In this document: positions 17,708 to 26,180 of the stretch, piece after piece
How the letters are laid out: every line of letters begins with the position of its first letter
Numbering within the stretch: position 1 is the first letter of the stretch
The notes under the pieces: generated by a model
Told to the model about the DNA's origin: nothing
The model's input: only the letters and a program-made list of their open reading frames with translations
Database searches by the model: none
NCBI RefSeq assembly: GCF_043769475.1
Contig: NZ_CP171729.1
Span: forward strand, 62,001-126,000
Length of the DNA: 64,000 nt
DNA from: Allomesorhizobium sp043769475
GTDB lineage: Bacteria; Pseudomonadota; Alphaproteobacteria; Rhizobiales; Rhizobiaceae
Direction of reading: 5' to 3'
Translations under genes and position numbers: made by a program

Positions 17708-18667
17708 ATGCACAAAACACAATTGTTCCCGGTAGGTTTCGTTGCCGGTCTTGTAGTGTGCCTGCTGATGGCACCCGGTTTCGCTGGTGATCTCGGTGCC
17801 GAGGCCAGCGGTAAAGGAAAGACCGGTACTCCAGCCGCGGAAGGCAGTAGCTCGGGCTGCCCACAAAATGCCGACGGCACTTTTTGCTGGATGAGCTCGG
17901 ATGTTGGTGAAGCATGGGCATCAGGCTATACTGGTTCCGGCGTATCGATAACTGTCGTAGATGACTTCACGAAACAGGACCCCTTTGATGCAGATCTCGG
18001 CCGCGGTACGCAGAGGCAGCGACATGGGGAATGGGTCGCTGAAAGTGCCGGCATGGTGGCCCCCGGTGCAAACATGTTCAAGCATGACTTTTTCGACGAG
18101 TCTTCGGTCAGGTTGCAGGACGGCCTCAATGTCCTCAATCTGAGCTACAGCGTTATAGAGCCACTGAGCCAGCATCCGCTTGAGCAGTCGATTGTCGATG
18201 CGGCCTGGGCGGGTACTGCGGTCGTCACAAAGGGTGCCGCCAACGAAGGCATCGCGATAGGTACCCCGAAAGAAGGGGATGTCGATGAACTAGCTGTCAG
18301 GCTGATCGGGGCGCCATCGGCAATCTTTGTGGGTGCGCTCGACCACAATGGCACTTCCGGGAACAAGGCAGAACTGGCCTCCTATTCGAATTATGCCGGC
18401 TCAGACCCGGAGGTGCAGAACCAGTTCCTGACCGTGGGTGTCGAGGGTGACAAGACTGGCCTATTTGGCACGTCTTATGCGGCACCTGTGGTTTCGGGCT
18501 ATGCTGCCATCCTTGGCAGCAAGTTCACATCGGCAACGCCGACGCAGGTCAGAAATCAGTTGCTGGATACCGCGAGGACCGACACGCTCGTCAATTACAA
18601 TCCGGCGGTTTACGGCCGCGGCGAGGCCAGCCTTTCGAGGGCATTGGCACCCGATTCGATCAGGTAG
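17708..18667 (+). CDS. Secreted subtilisin-like serine protease (S8 family)
   Basis: The ATG at 17708 has AGGAAG seven bases upstream and opens a signal peptide (MHKTQLFPVGFVAGLVVCLL, cleavage near GFAGD). A short, cysteine-containing segment (SGCPQNADGTFCWMSS) precedes the catalytic domain. The triad is visible: Asp in SITVVDDF (residues 85/86), His in RQRHGEWVAES (residue 106) and Ser in GTSYAAPVVSG (residue 256). An AANEG stretch gives the oxyanion asparagine. The catalytic domain is compact compared with typical S8 enzymes and there is no long propeptide. It probably acts in the periplasm or outside the cell, substrate unknown. The upstream secreted protein may be co-expressed. Confidence 0.85.
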   Translation: MHKTQLFPVGFVAGLVVCLLMAPGFAGDLGAEASGKGKTGTPAAEGSSSGCPQNADGTFCWMSSDVGEAWASGYTGSGVSITVVDDFTKQDPFDADLGRGTQRQRHGEWVAESAGMVAPGANMFKHDFFDESSVRLQDGLNVLNLSYSVIEPLSQHPLEQSIVDAAWAGTAVVTKGAANEGIAIGTPKEGDVDELAVRLIGAPSAIFVGALDHNGTSGNKAELASYSNYAGSDPEVQNQFLTVGVEGDKTGLFGTSYAAPVVSGYAAILGSKFTSATPTQVRNQLLDTARTDTLVNYNPAVYGRGEASLSRALAPDSIR

Positions 18668-19511
18668 ACGAGCACTTCGATCGAGCAGCTGAAATTTCTG
18701 TGAGGCGTTGAGAGCCACATCGCCTCCCGGAATTCGCCTCAGCAACTGTGCGGTTCATACCGATCCAATCGCAAACAAGGGCCACAGCACTTTTTGTCGA
18801 AGGCATCTGTTGTCGGCAGACAAGGCCGAATAGCGCTTCCGTTTCGTGTATGAAAGCAGGAAAGCAGAGCCATGTCCGCCGCCTAATCACCGCCGCAATG
18901 ACCGTACCCACCTGCAGGGCCAGCAGATGCGTAGGCGGGAAGCTGCGGCGGTCCAGCTCGGGCAGTTGTCTTCGACGTTGCTGTTGGGCCAAGCCATTAA
19001 CGATGCGCTCGAGGTGGCCATTATGCCGACCGCCGACTCGACGAAACCGGCCGGATTTGCCGCGAGGTGAAGGTCGCGAGCTATCCTCGGACGCGCAGTG
19101 CAGGGCGAGCCGTCGCTACTGACAGAGGCGGACATACGGCCAGCTGTTCAGCCGTGTCCGGTCAGAGCCGGCATGTTCGAAAGCCGACGCTGAGGCGCGA
19201 GTATTCCGTCGGTGGGGCCACGCGGTGCACATGGTTTCCCGTCTTTCAAGCAAACACCGCAAAAAAGTCTTTGGTGGCACGTCGATTGCAAGGACACTGT
19301 AAAGGACCCGCGCGACTACGGCGGTCTCCCAGTTGGCCCCGCAGGAGTTCAAATGAAACTTCGTCGATGGTCCAAATCAATGCCATAGACGCTGCACAGT
19401 TGAGTGCGTTCTTCCTAAACCCTCCAGCGCGCTGTATTCCGCATTGCAAGCCTCGCAAGCAGGCATAACCAGCGCCGACCAGGCAAACTTGATTGGTTCA
19501 CCCGATTCTGG
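18668..19511. other. Region without a gene; carries a short remnant of the HAD-gene 3' end
   Basis: Roughly 840 bases with no credible gene. Bases 19215-19285 match, on the minus strand, the last ten codons (VPPKTFFA) and the downstream flank of the HAD phosphatase gene at 24304, a segment also found at 58045-58250. Confidence 0.45.
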
Positions 19512-19630
19512 CTAGAACGCCATCGTCACGATCCGGCTCGGATCGCCCGTGAGTTGGAGCAGCCATTCGGGGAGGATATGCTCACGATTCTTGTTCGTCG
19601 CGCCGGTTGAGCATAAAACACAATGCCGCC
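19512..19630 (-). pseudogene. HNH-like/zinc-finger protein fragment
   Basis: Minus-strand sequence RRHCVLCSTGATNKNREHIL then PEWLLQLTGDPSRIV resembles the start of proteins that carry a CxxC pair followed by an EHIxPxWL motif (HNH-endonuclease-like hypothetical proteins). The frame stops after about 40 matching codons, and the upstream part is unrelated. A broken N-terminal fragment is the simplest reading. Confidence 0.4.
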
Positions 19631-20008
19631 TTTCACACTCAATTCCGACCCTCGTGTTCCGAACTTCTCGTCCTGGCCGCCCCGGGTGACGCCGGCTGGG
19701 CTCAATCCCGCCTTGCTCGAACCCACTTTGCGGCTTCGGCCCGTGCTGGTGACGATCCCTGGCAGATCGACACGGTGCGGTAGCGAGAAGCTGGCGCACT
19801 TTGCCGCGGTCATGCCTGTTACGCTAGACGAACCCTGTCAGTCGGAGTCCTATCACCGCGAGCGATGGATATCGAGCGGGAGTGGCGCGGCAGGCTGATC
19901 CGGCTCCATGGTGCAATCTTGGACACCGCGCACGGATCTAGCGCATCTCAGGTGATGCGGTTTCCTATATCAAGAGCGGCCGTTGATCAGCATACTAAAT
20001 CGGCTAGG
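19631..20008. other. Region without a recognised gene
   Basis: About 380 bases upstream of the hipBA promoter. Short frames exist on both strands but have no recognisable domain. The last 100 bases become AT-richer towards the promoter. Confidence 0.35.
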
Positions 20009-20037
20009 TTGACACTCGTCGCTCACGTCGCTAGATA
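20009..20037 (+). promoter_or_regulatory. Predicted promoter of hipBA
   Basis: TTGACA at 20009-20014 and TAGATA at 20032-20037, with a 17-base spacer. Immediately downstream, AGTATACT (20039-20046) is a perfect palindrome and a plausible HipB operator half. Confidence 0.45.
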
Positions 20038-20081
20038 CAGTATACTTATCATCTGATGTGTTCGATCGTGGATTCTATATC

Positions 20082-20672
20082 ATGTCCTACCAAAGCGAGA
20101 ATTTGATCGCCCAGGCCCGCGAGGTCCGCGAGGCCTCCGGAGTAAGCCAGCGGACCCTCAGTGAGCAGGCAGGGTTGACGCAGAGCCACATTTCCCAAAT
20201 CGAGAGCGGCAAGATGGAGCCGGGGCTGTCCAGCTTCATCGACCTGACTCGGGCGCTCGATCTCGAGGTCATGCTCGTGCCGAAGAAACTCGTGCCGGCG
20301 GTGCTCGGCCTGGTCAAGGCCCAGGCGACGCCGGACATGCATATCCATGCTGGTCAGCCAAACGACAAGCGGTTCGCCCGCGCCGAACGGCTGGTCAAGA
20401 AGTTGAAGCAGCTCTACGGTAGCTCGGCCGATCTCGATCGCGTCGAAGATACGATGCGTTTCTTGCGAAGGGTGAACCTGAGCGATCAGGAGATGCAGCT
20501 CGTGCGCGAGCTAATCGCCCGCCTTGAGCGCTATCAGGCCAGTCCGAAAGCGGCACCCGTTGTCCGTGACATCGCGCAGAACCTGCAGCGGCTGCGCAAT
20601 TCCATCGCCCATGGCGTGAGCACCGAGCCGAAGGCGGCTTACTCACTCGACGATGGAGGTGGCGATGCCTGA
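20082..20672 (+). CDS. hipB: HipB-like antitoxin / XRE-family regulator
   Basis: The ATG at 20082 opens a typical XRE helix-turn-helix (LIAQAREVREASGVSQRTLS, then TQSHISQIESGKMEPGLSSF) in residues 8-65. The remaining part (to residue 196) is an extended C-terminal region with several charged helices, longer than E. coli HipB (88 residues). An alternative GTG lies 24 bases upstream in frame. The stop overlaps the start of the HipA gene by eight bases, which indicates translational coupling. HipB proteins neutralise HipA and repress their own operon. The palindrome in the promoter region fits that role. Confidence 0.8.
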   Translation: MSYQSENLIAQAREVREASGVSQRTLSEQAGLTQSHISQIESGKMEPGLSSFIDLTRALDLEVMLVPKKLVPAVLGLVKAQATPDMHIHAGQPNDKRFARAERLVKKLKQLYGSSADLDRVEDTMRFLRRVNLSDQEMQLVRELIARLERYQASPKAAPVVRDIAQNLQRLRNSIAHGVSTEPKAAYSLDDGGGDA

Positions 20673-21894
20673 CGTCTCGGTTCTCGACGTGCGACTCTAC
20701 AACGAGCCGATTGGCACGCTGACCCACCTGCAGGGCGATCGGACGATCTTTGCCTTCAACGAAGACTATGTCGAGAACCCCGACCGGCCGACACTCAGCC
20801 TGTCGTTCAAGGACAATCTTGGCGGCCTGATCACCAACATCCGGCCGACGCAACGGGTCGTTCCGCCCTTCTTTTCGAACCTGCTGCCGGAGGGCGGCCT
20901 GCGCCGCTATCTCGCCGAGCGGGCCGGAGTCAATCAGCAGCGCGAATTCTTCCTGCTCTGGGTCCTCGGTCTCGACCTCCCGGGGGCACTGTCGATCCAT
21001 CCGGCGGCCGGTGAAGCCCTTCCACCTGGTGCCGACGAGGATTTGCCGGAGAACGCCCGACCCAATGCCCTCCGCTTTTCACTCGCCGGCGTGCAGCTCA
21101 AGTTCTCCGCTTTTGCGAACGCTGGAAAGGGTGGCGGCCTGACCATCCCCGCTAAGGGCGTCGGCGGCTCCTGGATCGTGAAGCTTCCGTCACAGCAATT
21201 TACCGGCGTCCCCGAGAACGAATTCTCCATGATGACGCTCGCAGGTATGATCGGCATGGAAGTGCCGGTCATCAATTTGGTTGAGCTCGACTCGATCGCC
21301 GGCATTCCAGAAGGCATTGGCGAACTCAAGGGACAGGCGCTCGCTGTCAGCCGCTTCGACCGCACCGTTGATGGCCCCGTGCACACCGAGGATTTCGCGC
21401 AGGTCTTCGGGGTCTTTCCCGACGACAAGTACAAGCGAGCGAGCTACGCCAACGTCGCACGCGTGATCGGCACTGAGGCGGGAGACGCCGGCGCCGCCGA
21501 GTTCATCCGGCGGCTCGTGTTCAGTGCCCTAATCGGCAATGGCGACATGCACCTAAAGAACTGGTCACTGATCTATCCGGATCGGCGATCGGCCGCGCTG
21601 TCGCCTGCCTACGATCTGGTTTCGACCATCCCCCATATCGAAGGCGAGGACACGGCCGCGCTCAATTTCTCGCGAACGAAGAAGATGGCCGAGTTCGATA
21701 CCGATGAACTTCGGCACTTAGCGGCGAAGGCGCTTCTGGCAGAAAAACTTGTCATCGACACGGCCGCGGAAACCGTCCAGCGATTCCGGCACGTATGGGA
21801 GGCCGAGAAGCGGCATCTTCCATTTGCTGCCAAAGTCCTGGAGGCGGTCGACGCACACGCCCCGACCGTGCCGCTCCACGACGAACTCGCATAA
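20665..21894 (+). CDS. hipA: HipA-like serine/threonine kinase toxin
   Basis: The ATG at 20665 has GGAGGT a few bases upstream inside the hipB 3' end. The 409 residues show the HipA order: N-terminal subdomain (PPFFSNLLPEGGLRRYLAER), ATP-binding strand (GVQLKFSAF, GGSWIVKLPS), the NEFSMMTLA helix, AVSRFDR, HTEDFAQVFG, the catalytic loop IGNGDMHLKNWSLIYPD and the metal-binding region LSPAYDLVST. All key residues look present. HipA kinases phosphorylate aminoacyl-tRNA synthetases (GltX in E. coli), stop translation and promote persistence. Target here unknown. It is an intact two-gene toxin-antitoxin unit. Confidence 0.88.
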   Translation: MPDVSVLDVRLYNEPIGTLTHLQGDRTIFAFNEDYVENPDRPTLSLSFKDNLGGLITNIRPTQRVVPPFFSNLLPEGGLRRYLAERAGVNQQREFFLLWVLGLDLPGALSIHPAAGEALPPGADEDLPENARPNALRFSLAGVQLKFSAFANAGKGGGLTIPAKGVGGSWIVKLPSQQFTGVPENEFSMMTLAGMIGMEVPVINLVELDSIAGIPEGIGELKGQALAVSRFDRTVDGPVHTEDFAQVFGVFPDDKYKRASYANVARVIGTEAGDAGAAEFIRRLVFSALIGNGDMHLKNWSLIYPDRRSAALSPAYDLVSTIPHIEGEDTAALNFSRTKKMAEFDTDELRHLAAKALLAEKLVIDTAAETVQRFRHVWEAEKRHLPFAAKVLEAVDAHAPTVPLHDELA

Positions 21895-21955
21895 CAGGGA
21901 CAACGGTCACGATCGGGCGCCAGCAACCATTTAGGGACCAATCGAGAGGGCAGGC

Positions 21956-22545
21956 ATGTCGCTTCGAGAACCAGCGCTTGAGTTTATATGCCCTCGATGC
22001 GGGGTTACGATCAGCGAGACCATTGAAGAAGTTCCAAGCTATGACGTTTTGGCAGACCGGGAGTCCGACGCGCAGCGGTATGCCGAGCAGACGGTGGCTT
22101 GCCCCGGGTGCGAGCAGCAATTCGCTGCCAGGCATCCGGAACACAGGAGCGGGCCCTCGTGGCGGAACTGGCGGACGAAAATACCCATGTGAGCGTGGCC
22201 GATGATCCGGTCCATGATCCTGACGATCAATGGGGCGTAGAGTAGTATCAGCGCGCGAAGCTTCCGAGCGATCCGGCAAAGGTCTTCAATTTGCCACCCA
22301 TGACATCAGCTACATCGCCGGCGAGATCGAACACGGACCTCACGGGTCTATCGATGCGCTGAACCGTATGCTGCTTGTCCAGTACTTCTCCGCGATCGAG
22401 GCCTATCTCAGCGACCGTCTGATCAGACTGGTGTCCGACCCCAAGGCGATGTCAGCACTGGTGAAGGGCAACAAGGAGTGGATTGCCGACAAGATCGGAG
22501 TGGTTGAACTCGCATCGAGATCCAGACGCTTTTCGCGATTGGGTT
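21956..22545 (+). pseudogene. Zinc-ribbon hypothetical protein, broken by several frameshifts
   Basis: The ATG at 21956 opens a frame with a zinc ribbon (FICPRCG ... VACPGCEQQF, two CxxC pairs). After SGPSWRNW the conserved-looking frame moves (LADENTHVSVADDPVHDPDD), and from about 22280 another frame carries ATHDISYIAGEIEHGPHGSI, DALNRMLLVQYFSAIEAYLS, DRLIRLVSD and ALVKGNKEWIADKIGV, a helical HEPN-like segment. At least three shifts are needed to join them. I interpret this as one decayed gene of about 200 codons. Function unknown. Confidence 0.5.
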
Positions 22546-22551
22546 CAAAGC

Positions 22552-22722
22552 GTGGAGGCTGTGACGGAAGACGTCGTGGCGCTGCGGCAACAGGCCGCTG
22601 GCGCGGGAATCCTCGGCCATTGGCTCATCAAGGTCGGCATAGGCGTGGTCGGCTTCGCAGGCTGGATGATCGGAATCTACACCTATCTGACCGGGCGCGC
22701 CCGCCGCCCTGATCCACTCACA
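22552..22722 (+). pseudogene. C-terminal part of a small one-helix membrane protein, phage-like
   Basis: In frame from about 22552 the sequence reads EAVTEDVVALRQQAAGAGIL, then GHWLIKVGIGVVGFAGWMIG, IYTYLTGRARRP, a coiled segment followed by one transmembrane helix. Small proteins of this layout are common near phage lysis genes. The N-terminus is replaced by the preceding broken gene. A strong terminator follows at 22730. Confidence 0.4.
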
Positions 22723-22729
22723 TCCCCGT

Positions 22730-22763
22730 TACCCTCTTGGCTTCGGCCAGGAGGGTATTTTTT
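22730..22763 (+). terminator. Rho-independent terminator
   Basis: Stem TACCCTCTTGGC / GCCAGGAGGGTA with a TTCG loop (one G-U pair), followed by a run of seven T. Strong canonical terminator on the plus strand, also usable on the minus strand. Confidence 0.8.
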
Positions 22764-22841
22764 GCGTTTTGATTGGAACAAGAATCTCTGGTCGCTGTTT
22801 TCACGCATCCCAAGGGAGCCGCCACACTCTCTCTTGACGCG

Positions 22842-22891
22842 AAGCCCGCCGCTTGCTCCTCGGGCAGTTGCACACGCGGCGGGCTTTTCTT
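22842..22891 (+). terminator. Second terminator-like hairpin
   Basis: AAGCCCGCCGC (22842-22852) pairs exactly with GCGGCGGGCTT (22876-22886), followed by TTCTTCTT. The loop is 23 bases and itself GC-rich. Confidence 0.6.
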
Positions 22892-23027
22892 CTTAGCCTG
22901 CACAGCATTCATGGGGCGTGGTGAGGATACCTGTTAAGCAACTCCGGTTGTTGGGACATTCTGCGCGTTCAGATAGACGCGGCAACGTGAACTTCCATCC
23001 TGCACGCATCCCGACTCGCCGCCTCAG

Positions 23028-23806
23028 TCACCGATGTGTTGACATCACTTTAATGATCCACTCGAGCTCGGACGCCACGCGCGTATACACACCGTACTTC
23101 AGCGGCATTCCGCAACCGTCCCCCCACGATATAATTCCAATCAAGATGGCGTCCTCTGGGCCATTGCCTTTGGTCAGAGGACCTCCACTGTCCCCTGGGC
23201 AAGCATCGGTCCAGCCGCTTTCGGTTCCGGCGCACATCATCCCAGGAGCGATTTCGTCATATACGCGGCTGCACGTTTTGTTGCTGACGTACGGGACCTT
23301 GCCCTCTAACAGCTCGTCTGATGGCTCTCCTCCAAATTGTGTATCTCCAAAACCCGCCACGGTAAGAGGCTCGTTAATATCAATTTGCACACTGGGGGTA
23401 GCAACGGGAATGGCCACTGCGGGTCGCGTACTGACCATCAGCACCATCGCTACGTCATGTGTTAATGTCTCGTCGTTATATTCTTTGGGAATAAAAAAAG
23501 CCTTTAGCGGTAACGAAACGCCATCATTGGAATCTGCAGAGCCTACTTGACCTCGACCTCGTCGACTGTTGCATCCACTAAGCAGTGCGCCGCTGTGACG
23601 ATCCACCGCTCTGCGATCACCGTTCCACCGCACATGTACCCGTCAATATTGAGTTGGGCCAGCCAAGGCTGGCGTTCGATCGTGGTCGGCTTGCCGTTCA
23701 GCACGATTCTTATCGCTCAAAAAGACCCGTTGCTTGAGCAACGGCGTGTCCACCAAAAAGGATAGCGAGCGCGCAGACGGTATGACGGATGATCGGTGGC
23801 ACGGGT
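23028..23806 (-). pseudogene. Secreted trypsin-like serine protease (S1 family), frameshifted
   Basis: Reading the minus strand from a GTG near 23806, a signal peptide (IIRHTVCALAILFGGHAVAQ) is followed after one shift by RIVLNGKPTTIERQPWLAQL, CGGTVIAERWIVTAAHCLVD (catalytic His), then after a second shift by THDVAMVL (catalytic Asp), MMCAGTESGWTDACPGDSGG (catalytic Ser) and IISWGDGCGMPLKYGVYTRV. All triad residues are present, but in three frames, so the gene is broken at about 23720 and 23545. It is a chymotrypsin-fold protease unusual for plant-symbiotic bacteria, but known from secreted bacterial enzymes. Confidence 0.75.
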
Positions 23807-23989
23807 TTCCTCGTACTATTGCCAACGGCCGCGTGCCGTTGGCGCCACTCCTGCCTTCCAACCCATCACGTAGCAACCCCTCATCTCGGATGTGATTCGC
23901 ATTGCCGCAGGCAACATGCTTTGTCCTCGATAGGACGGTCTGGTTGCCGTGGGCAGAGGACTTCTTCGGAAAGCGCGACGACGGCACGG

Positions 23990-24225
23990 GTATCGCAATG
24001 TCATCTGCCGCATGAAACTTGGCGACCTCAAGGTCGAATTCATGCCGGACAACGAGGCTATCCTCGGCTTCAGCAATCGCTGGTATGCCAAGGGGATTGA
24101 GACGGCGGTCCCAGCGGCGTTGGAGGAAATGCTCGTGATCCGCCGCCTCACGCCTCCTTTATTTGTCGCAACCAAACTGGAGGCGTACCGCGGGCGCGGT
24201 GAAGCCGATCTCATCGGTAGCAGGG
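23990..24225 (+). pseudogene. Nucleotidyltransferase (AbiEii-like) fragment
   Basis: The plus-strand segment CRMKLGDLKVEFMPDNEAIL, GFSNRWYAKGIETAVPAALE, LTPPLFVATKLEAYRGRGEA and DLIGSRD matches the central part of nucleotidyltransferase-fold proteins of the AbiEii-like class, in which a DxMP motif, GFSNRW and an FLATK segment are followed by a D-L-x-S-x-D motif. The N-terminal GSxxxD motif is missing and after DTGNTAGHLDEL the sequence becomes the flank of the HAD gene. Fragment only. Confidence 0.55.
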
Positions 24226-24303
24226 ATACCGGTAACACGGCCGGTCACCTCGACGAGTTGCGTCAATCGCGCGGCGCCGGGCCACGCGGTGCACATGCGT
24301 CTT

Positions 24304-25062
24304 TCAAGCAAGGCCCGCAAAAAAAGTGTTCGGTGGCAAGTTCAGCATCGCCGAAATCTGCGAGCGCGATGGCGCACCCCACCAGTCGCACAAATTGAGA
24401 TAGCCGAGATCGCTTGCACTGTCACCGAATCCGATCGCTGGCCTATCTCCAGACTCCGAGCGGATTTTCTTCAAGAGGAACTCTACTGCCCGGCGCTTTG
24501 AAACCGGCGGGGGAATGAGCGCGAAGTTGTTTCCGTTGTGATGTCGTATCCAACCCGCATCGTCGAAGTCAAATTTCAGTTCCGCCAGCCTCCTGCCATC
24601 ACCGTCGTTTTCTTTGAAGACGGCGTATGTGGCCATACCCATTTCTTCAACGATCCACGAACGAACAGACATTTTGCCAGATTCGGCTCCTTGCCAACCT
24701 ATCTCAAGTACCTGGTTTAGTGCCTCCCTGTGAGGGATCAATTCCTTAGAAATGACATCGTGCCATTCTTCCAGATGCGCACCGTCCGGTTTAAGGATGA
24801 CAGCGCCGTTGGCAACAATTGCATAGCTGTTGAACGCGATTTTGACGTTCCCGTAGGCCGTCGTGCCACGTGCCGTGACGGGAATGACTTGTGACGTACT
24901 CAGCAGCCAATGGATCATGGCAACCTGCCGCTGGGTCATCATGGAATGATGTCCGTTCGAGGAGATCGCAGCTAGAGCCAGTTTATCCTGGCTGCCTTTC
25001 GGACACTTTGCGCGCGTCTGGAACAACGTGTCATCCAGATCGGCAAAGACGATTGGCCGCAT
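24304..25062 (-). CDS. HAD-superfamily phosphatase, trehalose/sucrose-phosphatase-like
   Basis: The 252-residue protein starts MRPIVFADLDDTLFQTRAKC (HAD motif I, DxDxT variant DLDDT), has motif II in SQVIPVTARG, a cap with WIVEEMGMATYAVF and motif III/IV in RPAIGFGDSASDLGYLNLCD. The layout (class IIB cap) resembles sucrose-6-phosphate and trehalose phosphatases and Cof-like hydrolases. It lies 28 bases downstream of a broken trypsin-like protease gene on the same strand, so they may have formed an operon. The last 35 codons plus the 3' flank also occur as detached fragments at 58045 and 19215, which shows that this gene end has been copied around the region. Confidence 0.75.
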   Translation of the reverse strand: MRPIVFADLDDTLFQTRAKCPKGSQDKLALAAISSNGHHSMMTQRQVAMIHWLLSTSQVIPVTARGTTAYGNVKIAFNSYAIVANGAVILKPDGAHLEEWHDVISKELIPHREALNQVLEIGWQGAESGKMSVRSWIVEEMGMATYAVFKENDGDGRRLAELKFDFDDAGWIRHHNGNNFALIPPPVSKRRAVEFLLKKIRSESGDRPAIGFGDSASDLGYLNLCDWWGAPSRSQISAMLNLPPNTFFAGLA

Positions 25063-25090
25063 GGCGTGATCTGCGGATTTGATGGGTTAA

Positions 25091-25530
25091 TCAGGCATTG
25101 CACTCGATCCGCCATTCATATTTGGAATCCGTTTTCGTCAACTCGGAAAGATCGCGGGCAAATGACTTTCTTTTTGCGTTCACATCTATGCCAACCGCTT
25201 CCCTCAAAGCGGCGGCCAGCCCTGTTCGAATCGCAAAATTGACATTCTGTCCTAACAAGAGTTGCGGTCACGAGGCCGATCAGCAAGCCGGATGAATCGA
25301 ACGCCCGCCCTCCGCTCGATCCTGGTTGAATCGGTGCGGAAATTTGGATTGGCCGAGGATCGTCTCCTGGACCCAGCAACCCCGAGACTAGGCCGTGCCA
25401 AACCTGAGGTCCCGACCCCAAGAGCCCGGAAAGCCGATATCCGAGACTTACTGCAAATTCGCCGAGGATTGGACAGATTTCGCAGAAGAAGAGCTCCAAT
25501 CCGCCAAAGGACTGGTCAAGTCTGATAAGT
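25091..25530 (-). pseudogene. Trypsin-like/DegP-type serine peptidase remnant
   Basis: Minus-strand sequence GEFAVSLGYRLSGLLGSGPQ, GLVSGLLGPGDDPRPIQISA, PIQPGSSGGRAFDSSGLLIG is the serine half of a DegP-like (S1C) peptidase, with the catalytic Ser in GSSGG. After VTATL a shift brings QNVNFAIRTGLAAALREAVG, KRKSFARDLSELTKTDSKYE and the stop at 25091. The His and Asp parts upstream are absent. A broken C-terminal half. Confidence 0.65.
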
Positions 25531-25689
25531 AGCTGCGCACTGATACTCAAGTTGGGCCGGCGCACCTTCGCGTCGCGCTCTTCCTTCTTTTTGCGTTGAG
25601 GGCTGCGCACGAAATGCAAAACGCTTCGCTATGGTGCGTCTGTTCGATAGTCGACAGTGGGGCAATAGCGACAGTATTGTTTGCATCGA

Positions 25690-26060
25690 AACACCATGTG
25701 GTCGCCACCGGTCGGTCGCCGTCAGTATGTCAGCGAAATCACGGAGTGGCGCCGGCGCGCGTGCTGCCGCCCGAGCCCCTTCGCCGAGTATGCCGCGGGC
25801 ATGTCCACGGCCCTATTTCGCCCCTGGTAGACGAGCCCTGGCGCGCACTGCCTGGCTGGGATTCAGCCCGAGTTAGCTTGCAAGCTTCTGTAGCTCGTCG
25901 AAGCGGGACGCGTGCGATCGCCCCCTTCGTCGCCAACGCGACGGTCACGTCGACACCGGGAATGGTCATCAGCCGCGTCATGCCGTCGTCCTCCAGAGTC
26001 GAGCGGGCAAGATCGCGCTCAACGACCTGGAGGGGGCGTTGTCGCGGTAACTTCTTGTGA
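25690..26060 (-). pseudogene. IS110-family transposase, C-terminal remnant
   Basis: Minus strand: RDLARSTLEDDGMTRLMTIP, GVDVTVALA (the IPGV motif of the C-terminal domain), then in shifted frames LGLNPSxQ and GRGHARGILGEGARAAARAP. This is the C-terminal transposase_20 domain of IS110 elements with several indels. The N-terminal DEDD domain is absent here. Confidence 0.7.
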
Positions 26061-26180
26061 GGAGGCCGACTGGGGTAGGCGCCGACCGCGCTCGCTTTGC
26101 ACGGAAGATAATAAACAATGCCGCATTTCGGTTATGTGGCGCGCCACATACCCGATCTGCGAACCGCGCAAGCAGATGCT

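Noticed and set aside
24283..24400. First read as a recombinase C-terminal fragment on the plus strand (FSIAEICERDG-like)
   Set aside because: The minus-strand frame is the natural end of the intact HAD gene, and the apparent recombinase similarity is only the antisense reading.
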